Shown in pieces: positions 25,701 through 29,228 of a stretch of DNA of 29,228 nucleotides. The position numbers were made by a program, and so were the translations under genes. The stretch is taken from positions 1 through 29,228 of the forward strand of contig CAYMAA010000007.1 of the NCBI GenBank assembly GCA_964388305.1. Reading direction: 5' to 3'. This DNA comes from JAJQCI01 sp964388305 (GTDB lineage: Bacteria; Bacillota; Clostridia; Lachnospirales; CAG-274). Below the pieces are notes generated by a model that saw nothing but the letters and a program-made list of their open reading frames with translations, searched no databases and was not told the origin of the DNA. Position 1 is the first letter of the stretch; every line of letters starts with the position of its first letter.

Positions 25701-25833
25701 CATAAAATGTAAATTCGGGGCATCCTTCTCTTAATTCGATACTCTTTTTAAAAATATCATTCTTCTTCCAAAAATCCAGAATATCCTTTTCTCTGGAAGC
25801 AAAGTCTAAATTTGTGGTGACTTTGTTATACAT
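22708..25833 (-). CDS. ileS: Isoleucyl-tRNA synthetase, long (type 2-like) form
   Basis: A 1041-residue class I tRNA synthetase that charges tRNA-Ile. I chose the ATG at 25833, which has GGAGGT about 7 bases upstream; the frame stays open for 33 more codons, but those lie in the leader. Motifs are FYDGPPTANGKPHIGHIL (HIGH, about residue 55), AGWDTHGLPVELEIERELG, a Cys-rich editing-domain stretch (VPYCPRCGTALSSHE), WTTTPWTLPSN, and DGRKMSKHLGNV (KMSKS-type loop, near 600). The zinc-type CxxC pairs and total length above 1000 match the eukaryote-like type 2 enzymes common in Clostridia, rather than the ~920-residue type 1. It is a single-gene unit controlled by the T-box leader upstream. Confidence 0.97.
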   Translation of the reverse strand: MYNKVTTNLDFASREKDILDFWKKNDIFKKSIELREGCPEFTFYDGPPTANGKPHIGHILTRVIKDIIPRYRTMKGYHVLRKAGWDTHGLPVELEIERELGISGKPQIEEYGVEPFIKKCKSSVFKYETLWRDMSDRVGFWADMDNPYVTYHNSYIESIWWALKQIWDKGLLYKGHKIVPYCPRCGTALSSHEVAQGYKNVKETSVIARFKCVDEENTSFLAWTTTPWTLPSNVALCVNPKETYVKVKSRDEYFIMAEALVKSVLGEGTETVEKYTGKDLEYKKYVPLFDYVADKYGDKAYYVTCDGYVTLTDGTGVVHIAPAFGEDDAKVGKNYDLPFVQLVDEQGNFTKEVTDLEGVFVKKGDPVIIEKLKESGKLFAALPFEHDYPFCWRCDTPLLYYARDTWFIAMTKVRDRLLANNDTVNWIPDNIKHGRFGNFLENVIDWGLSRERYWGTPLPIWECECGHRHAIGSIEELKAMSDDCPEDIELHKPYIDNVHIKCPECGKKMTRVSEVIDCWFDSGSMPFAQHHYPFENKELFEKHFPANFISEAVDQTRGWFYTLMAISTLIFDKAPYENVIVLGLVQDKDGRKMSKHLGNVVDPWTVLDNQGADAVRWYFYTNSNPWLPSRFYEKAVNEAQRKFMGTFWNTYAFFVLYAEIDKFDPTKYSLEYDKLAPIDKWIISKLQSLIKYVDKSLDGYRITESARALNDFVDELSNWYVRRSRERFWGKDMPQDKVNAYMTLYTVLTELAKLSAPFTPFMAEMIYQNLVINVDKSAPESIHLCDFPAAKEEWIDERLEVCMEEVLSVVIAGRAARNTANIKNRQPIGKMYIKADKPLDDMYKAIILDELNVKECEFTDDVSGFTTYSFKPQLRTLGRKYGKLVPKIGEYLRNADGSSLMADLKSSGMVTFTVDGETVELKEEDLLIDTAKKEGFVAESYKTATVVLDTNLSEELIEEGFVREIISKVQTMRKEAGFEVLDRITIYYSGSEKIAEIFSKMKDSITGDTLASDAVNGTDAAAYSKEWSINGEKATLGVRKN

Positions 25834-25900
25834 TTTTTTACCTCCATCATATTTATGCTGCGCTGCTACTGCGTACTTCATTCTCTGCGTGTCTGCAAAT

Positions 25901-25930
25901 AAAAAAGCCTTCATCACAAAGGACGAAAGC
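25901..25930 (-). terminator. T-box terminator hairpin of ileS
   Basis: On the minus strand GCTTTCGTC (25922-25930) pairs with GATGAAGGC (25907-25915) in a 9-bp stem with G-U pairs, followed by six T (25901-25906). It lies about 70 bases before the ileS start and directly after the T-box sequence, so it is the conditional terminator of the leader. Confidence 0.9.
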
Positions 25931-26145
25931 AAAATTTCCGCGGTACCACCCTAATTAGCCTTTTTTACAAGGCTCGCTTAAAAACCGTAACGTGGAAATC
26001 CGTCGAAGCCTACTAAACAAGTGTTCGGTTCGCCGCTAAAAGGTGATTTAACAAATGCTGCCGCCGCCGGCTTTCATCTTCTCCGGCTTTCTGTAGACGC
26101 ATACAAATGCCCTGTCCTTATCATTGCGTTTAAAAATACTATACT
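25901..26145 (-). promoter_or_regulatory. T-box riboswitch (tRNA-Ile) controlling ileS
   Basis: This minus-strand leader has the T-box hallmarks in order: the stem I base AATGATAAGGACA, the AGAAAGCCGG loop region, a candidate specifier ATC (26045-26047, followed by A) matching isoleucine, and the T-box itself, AGGGTGGTACCGCGG (25938-25952), whose TGGT pairs with the tRNA acceptor end. A terminator follows. Uncharged tRNA-Ile should stabilise the antiterminator and allow ileS expression. The 475-base gap between ileS and the pectate lyase gene is explained by this leader, its promoter and the inverted repeat at 26234-26280. Confidence 0.95.
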
Positions 26146-26150
26146 AAGTC

Positions 26151-26179
26151 ATTATAAAATGAGTTTCAAAAATTGTCAA
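26151..26179 (-). promoter_or_regulatory. Consensus promoter of the ileS T-box transcript
   Basis: On the minus strand TTGACA (26174-26179) and TATAAT (26151-26156) are separated by exactly 17 bases, a perfect sigma-A promoter that starts the T-box leader at about 26144. Confidence 0.9.
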
Positions 26180-26233
26180 TAGTTTAGAAAAAATTAAAAA
26201 AATTTTATTAAAAATATCCGAGAAATAATTATA

Positions 26234-26280
26234 GGGAACGGTTAATTTTCCAAGGTGTATTACGGAAAACCAACCGTCCC
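26234..26280 (-). terminator. Inverted repeat downstream of the pectate lyase gene, likely terminator
   Basis: Two arms, 26234-26251 and 26264-26280, pair over about 17 bp (GGGACGGTT and GGTTTTCC against GGAAAAT and AACCGTTCCC) with a bulge and a 12-base loop. It starts about 29 bases after the stop at 26309. The minus-strand tail (TATAATTATTTCT) is T-rich but lacks a clean T run, so termination efficiency is uncertain. Confidence 0.55.
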
Positions 26281-26308
26281 CCTTATTTCATTTTATGCTT
26301 TCAAAAAT

Positions 26309-28711
26309 TTACTGTCTTGTAAATTTAAAGGAAGAATTAAGCACTTTTTTAAGTATAACTGCCGCATCTGCGCTGTTTATTTCCTCGTCCGCATTTACAT
26401 CCGCAACAGCCTTATCCGTTCTCCAGTTTGGTTTTGCGTAATCACTGTTTAAAACAAAGCTGAGTAATGCGGAACAATCGTTTGCGGTAATAAATCCGTT
26501 ATTGTCCACATCTCCCACAATACCGCCTACAGGCTCAGGCTCTTCCGAAGAAGCCTCCGTTGAGCTTTCGGTTGCCGCTGTAGTGGTTTCCGTTGTGCTT
26601 TCTGTAGTTGTCACTGTTGTGCTTTCCGTTGTGCTTTCTGTAGTTGTCACTGTTGTACTTTCGGTCGTACTTTCTGTAGTTGTCACTGTTGTGCTTTCCG
26701 TTGTGCTTTCTGTAGTTGTCACTGTTGTGCTTTCCGTTGTACTTTCTGTACTGCTTTCGGTTGATGATGATATTTCTTCATCAAATTCCACCAATACAGA
26801 CGTTACATTCAAATCTCCCGATGCTGTAATATAATATTCACCTTCAAGACCCGTGGCAACAAGCTCTGTTTTTGACCCTGCGCCCTGCTGGAATGTTACT
26901 GTGCCTACCGGTTCACCCGTTGCCTCGCTATAAACTATAAGATCTCTGGGGGTTTTATCGGTACTGCTTGCGTGAGATGCCGTAACGGTAATTTTTGCGC
27001 CTGCCGCAACCGTAAATGTAAGTCTGTTTAATGTTGTTAATCTTATTCTGCTTTCATTAGAGCTTGAAAAATCTCCCGTCTGTTCAAAATAAGGTGTATC
27101 CGCAAGATTTGACGGTGTAAGCTCGTAAGCCTTATCAATAATACCGGTCGGATCTGCGGGATCAGGGTCTGAGGGGTCATCTTCGCCCTCGGATGCTCCA
27201 AAATCTATTATTTGCTGTCCGTCTGTCATTACTCCCGAGTTGGCAATATCCTCCGCCTTTGCTGTTGCCGCATCTGTTAAATGAGTAACATCGGTTGTTT
27301 TTGTTGTATCGTCAAAATAGAAAACACTGCTTTTAACATCAAAGTTTTGAGTATCTGTAGGGTGCTTTGTATTGCTTGCAGTAAATGTTTCCGTTCTTGT
27401 GGCTGTCTGGTGAATGTTGGTATGTGTACTAAACGTAGAGTTATCAACCACATCATTATATGCCTTAATAAAACCGCTCCCATAAGTGCTGTCATCTTGA
27501 ATACCGTAAATCTGTTTGGAATTTTCGTAGTAGTTCGCCTCGGAAAATACCCAGGATGATGCTCTGGAGCTTATGGCGCTGCCTGCACCGTATGTATAGT
27601 TGTTGTACATGTGCAGGTTTACATATCTTGTTAAAGGAAGCCTTGAACTGCAGTTGTTAAAGTAGTTGTGATGATATGTATAGTTATACTGCTTTGTTGA
27701 GTTGCTGCCGCCGTTTAATGAGCTTTTGTGAGTGTCGTTATAACGGCAATAGGAAATTGTTATATTTTTGCTTTCGTTCATATCCGTAGAGCCGTCGCCC
27801 TCGTGTTTATCCTGTTCTTCCGTAAGGTCATATTTGTTTTCTCCCACATCAAATGTACATCTGTGAAACCAAATCCTTTCACCGCCGGAGGTACTGCAAG
27901 CGTCCTCGGGATATTTTGAAAAGTTAAGGTTTTTAACTTCAACACCCGTACAGCCGGAGAATGTAAAACCCCATTTTAAAATTTGCGCGTCCGTTCCCAC
28001 ACCCTCAACAGTAAGGTTTGCGGCAGAGCTTACATCACACATATTAAAATAGCTGTCTGCGCTCATTACTCTGTCGGTAAGTCCGTTAAGCGCCACAACA
28101 CCGTTGTTAATATCCGTTGTTTTTGTTCCGTCTGCATCTCTTGTTTGTGTATCTATAGTACCTATAATTCTTATAATCAATGGCTTATTTATTTTTGCTG
28201 AATGTTTTATAATATCTACCAAACCCGTATATCCGCCATAGCTTACGGTATTTTTAGTTTCGTTTGTTACATATATTATTTCAGCGCTGCTTTTGGGAGT
28301 ACCGTCATTTTTATAAGCTCCAACACCTGTTGAATAGTTAAAGTGTGCGTAGCCGCTCCTGTCCTCACTGCCTACAAACACATTTTCAGCAGTTAAAACC
28401 TCTCCTGAGCCTGTTGTAATTTTTATATCATAATTGCCTCTCGCAATACCTAAAATATCTACTCTCGCATCACTTCCGTACTGCCTTATAAGCTCACTGT
28501 CCACTGCTGTGTAGTCTGTTTCATCGGTTTTTTTATATTCAACCTTTGCCTCCGCTATGTTTGTTTCGTTGCTCCATGTTGCGTAAGCTGTTTCGTACCA
28601 GCCGCCAAAGCCTGTAAGCTGACTGTCAGCCGCCATGGAGTTAAAGCTAATGCCGGCAACAATTAAAGCCGCCGCTAAAAGTCCTGCCGTAAGTTTTTTA
28701 AAAATTTTCAT
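26309..28711 (-). CDS. Secreted PL1 pectate lyase with FN3-like, C-terminal beta and dockerin modules
   Basis: An 800-residue extracellular enzyme that should cleave polygalacturonate by beta-elimination. The order is: signal peptide (1-27, SMA-A site); FN3-like module (about 35-115); PL1 beta-helix (about 120-500) with ERIWFHRCTF, DGSTDMNESKNITISYCRYNDTHKSSLNGG and YHHNYFNNCSSRLPLTRYVNLH, which holds the RxPxxR catalytic arginine motif; an Asp/Pro hinge; a beta-sandwich-like module (about 525-643) of possible sugar-binding role; a Ser/Thr/Glu linker (about 646-725) with four copies of ESTTESTTVTTT; and a type I dockerin (about 730-800) with two calcium loops (GDVDNNGFITANDCSALL, ADVNADEEINSADAAVIL). 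AAGGAG precedes the ATG. It is a single-gene unit. The dockerin implies attachment to a cohesin-bearing protein that is not seen here. Confidence 0.93.
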   Translation of the reverse strand: MKIFKKLTAGLLAAALIVAGISFNSMAADSQLTGFGGWYETAYATWSNETNIAEAKVEYKKTDETDYTAVDSELIRQYGSDARVDILGIARGNYDIKITTGSGEVLTAENVFVGSEDRSGYAHFNYSTGVGAYKNDGTPKSSAEIIYVTNETKNTVSYGGYTGLVDIIKHSAKINKPLIIRIIGTIDTQTRDADGTKTTDINNGVVALNGLTDRVMSADSYFNMCDVSSAANLTVEGVGTDAQILKWGFTFSGCTGVEVKNLNFSKYPEDACSTSGGERIWFHRCTFDVGENKYDLTEEQDKHEGDGSTDMNESKNITISYCRYNDTHKSSLNGGSNSTKQYNYTYHHNYFNNCSSRLPLTRYVNLHMYNNYTYGAGSAISSRASSWVFSEANYYENSKQIYGIQDDSTYGSGFIKAYNDVVDNSTFSTHTNIHQTATRTETFTASNTKHPTDTQNFDVKSSVFYFDDTTKTTDVTHLTDAATAKAEDIANSGVMTDGQQIIDFGASEGEDDPSDPDPADPTGIIDKAYELTPSNLADTPYFEQTGDFSSSNESRIRLTTLNRLTFTVAAGAKITVTASHASSTDKTPRDLIVYSEATGEPVGTVTFQQGAGSKTELVATGLEGEYYITASGDLNVTSVLVEFDEEISSSTESSTESTTESTTVTTTESTTESTTVTTTESTTESTTVTTTESTTESTTVTTTESTTETTTAATESSTEASSEEPEPVGGIVGDVDNNGFITANDCSALLSFVLNSDYAKPNWRTDKAVADVNADEEINSADAAVILKKVLNSSFKFTRQ
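26589..26744 (-). repeat. 36-base tandem repeat in the T/E/S linker coding region
   Basis: The segment TCTGTAGTTGTCAC recurs at 26601, 26637, 26673 and 26709, an exact 36-base period. In the minus-strand reading frame each unit codes for ESTTESTTVTTT. Copies are nearly identical at the DNA level, with a few silent changes in the second unit, so the number of units could change by slippage or recombination without breaking the frame. Confidence 0.95.
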
Positions 28712-28769
28712 ATAATATATTCTCCTTTGCTTTATAGTATTATAAAAACCGTCCTATACTTTCAATTTT

Positions 28770-28798
28770 ATTATACTTTATATCAATAGAATTGTAAA
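28770..28798 (-). promoter_or_regulatory. Promoter of the pectate lyase gene
   Basis: On the minus strand TTTACA (28793-28798) and TATAAT (28770-28775) are separated by 17 bases, about 60 bases before the ATG at 28711. A second TATAAT-like box closer to the gene has a poorly spaced -35 and is less likely. No sugar-responsive operator palindrome is obvious. Confidence 0.65.
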
Positions 28799-28841
28799 TT
28801 GTTTTTTTATAATTTTTACACGGCTAATTCATATTTTTAAG

Positions 28842-28871
28842 AAAAAAAAGAAGGAGCGGATATTCCGCTCC
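28842..28871 (-). terminator. Intrinsic terminator of the right-edge dockerin gene
   Basis: GGAGCGGA (28853-28860) and TCCGCTCC (28864-28871) form a perfect 8-bp GC-rich stem with a 3-base loop, followed on the minus strand by TTC and eight T. It lies 20 bases after the stop at 28892. Confidence 0.93.
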
Positions 28872-28891
28872 CCCAAAAAATATTATAATAA

Positions 28892-29228
28892 TTATTGTTT
28901 AAAATTATATGCGCTGTTAAGTACCTTTCTGAGTACTCCTGCGGCATCCACACTGTCTACGGTGTCATCTCCGTTTACATCAATAATCGCATAATCCGTA
29001 TTCCAGCTGTCATTTCTGTATCCAAGAGCATAAGCCAAAATTGCGGAAGAGTCATTAGCGGTGAGAACATTGTTGTTATCAATATCACCAACCAGACCCT
29101 TGGCAGGCTCAGGCTCATCTGTAGATGGCTCTGTTTCTTCTTCCGAGCTGCTTTCTGTAGTTGGCTCTTCTTCATTGCCTAAAACCGTTACGGCAGGTGC
29201 GGACATTGTAATGCTTCTTGTACCTGTA
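28892..29228 (-). CDS. C-terminal end of a secreted dockerin protein, cut by window edge
   Basis: The frame is open to the right edge, so the internal Met at 29206 is not the start. The visible 111 residues are a short end of an upstream domain (TGTRSITMSAPAVTVLG), a Glu/Ser/Thr/Pro linker and a type I dockerin with two calcium loops (GDIDNNNVLTANDSSAIL and IDVNGDDTVDSVDAAGVL) ending KVLNSAYNFKQ. The dockerin is a close relative of the one on the pectate lyase next door (shared GD-DNN-TAND-SA and KVLNS segments), so both probably bind the same partner. The catalytic part lies outside the window; another plant-polysaccharide enzyme is the natural guess. It is followed by a strong terminator. 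Confidence 0.88.
   Translation of the reverse strand, partial: TGTRSITMSAPAVTVLGNEEEPTTESSSEEETEPSTDEPEPAKGLVGDIDNNNVLTANDSSAILAYALGYRNDSWNTDYAIIDVNGDDTVDSVDAAGVLRKVLNSAYNFKQ

Noticed and set aside
25834..25932. Longer ileS start at 25932 or at the in-frame ATG giving MKYAVAAQHKYDGG
   Set aside because: The region overlaps the T-box leader and its terminator, and the strong GGAGGT site points to the ATG at 25833.
26234..26280. Inverted repeat as the end of an insertion sequence
   Set aside because: There is no transposase, no second copy and no target duplication; position right after a stop codon fits a terminator.
26589..26744. 36-base direct repeats as a CRISPR array
   Set aside because: The copies are directly adjacent with no spacers, are in frame in a clear protein linker, and no cas genes are near.
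26502..26834. Plus-strand frame rich in VVLSVV repeats that looks like a membrane protein
   Set aside because: It is the complement of the T/E/S linker repeats of the pectate lyase; its periodicity comes from the 36-base repeat.
28892..29206. A complete 104-residue gene starting at 29206
   Set aside because: The frame continues without a stop to the window edge and the Met has no ribosome site, so this is the tail of a larger protein.

Overview
The window looks like a chromosomal stretch of a low-GC, Gram-positive gut or rumen anaerobe of the class Clostridia. The reasons are AT-rich DNA, strong AGGAGG-type ribosome binding sites, sigma-A-like promoters, a tRNA-Ile T-box in front of ileS, Thr/Glu-rich linkers and type I dockerin modules on secreted proteins, and a family 1 pectate lyase. 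A pectin-degrading relative of Ruminococcus or Monoglobus would fit, but genus is a guess. Almost everything is on the minus strand; only mgtE is on the plus strand.

Layout by position. 1-1307: N-terminal part of a secreted repetitive protein, cut by the window edge inside its T/E linker. 1465-11405: an eight-gene exopolysaccharide (EPS) operon, transcribed from about 11440 leftwards from a consensus promoter: two GT2 and two GT4 glycosyltransferases, a Wzy-like polymerase, two paralogous Wzz-like chain-length proteins (one fused to a degenerate GGDEF domain) and a membrane-anchored metallophosphoesterase. 11525-14383: a Cys-rich/GGDEF/EAL c-di-GMP protein with its own promoter and terminator, directly upstream of the EPS operon. 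14555-20936: a tight run of MBOAT acyltransferase, SGNH-type partner, tsaE, a tsaB-rimI fusion and a Lon-like protease. 21287-22642: mgtE, preceded by a long leader with an unexplained long-range stem. 22708-26180: ileS (long, type-2-like) with a complete T-box leader and promoter. 26309-28711: secreted pectate lyase with linker and dockerin. 28892-29228: C-terminal end of another dockerin protein, cut by the window edge.

How the parts may work together. The EPS operon supplies sugar transfer, polymerisation and chain-length control. No initiating phosphoglycosyltransferase, flippase or tyrosine kinase is present here. Two features point to c-di-GMP or GTP control of EPS: the upstream GGDEF-EAL protein with an intact EAL motif set, and the GGDEF-like tail on one Wzz-like protein in the place where many Firmicutes use a tyrosine kinase. 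The MBOAT/SGNH pair could O-acetylate that polymer or another wall polymer. The secreted genes at both ends belong to a polysaccharide-degradation programme that uses dockerins, but no cohesin gene is visible.

Most promising for novelty are the Wzz-GGDEF fusion and its paralogue, the GGDEF-EAL protein with three C-terminal repeats, and the unidentified mgtE leader. All family calls are by eye from the translated sequence; no database search was run.
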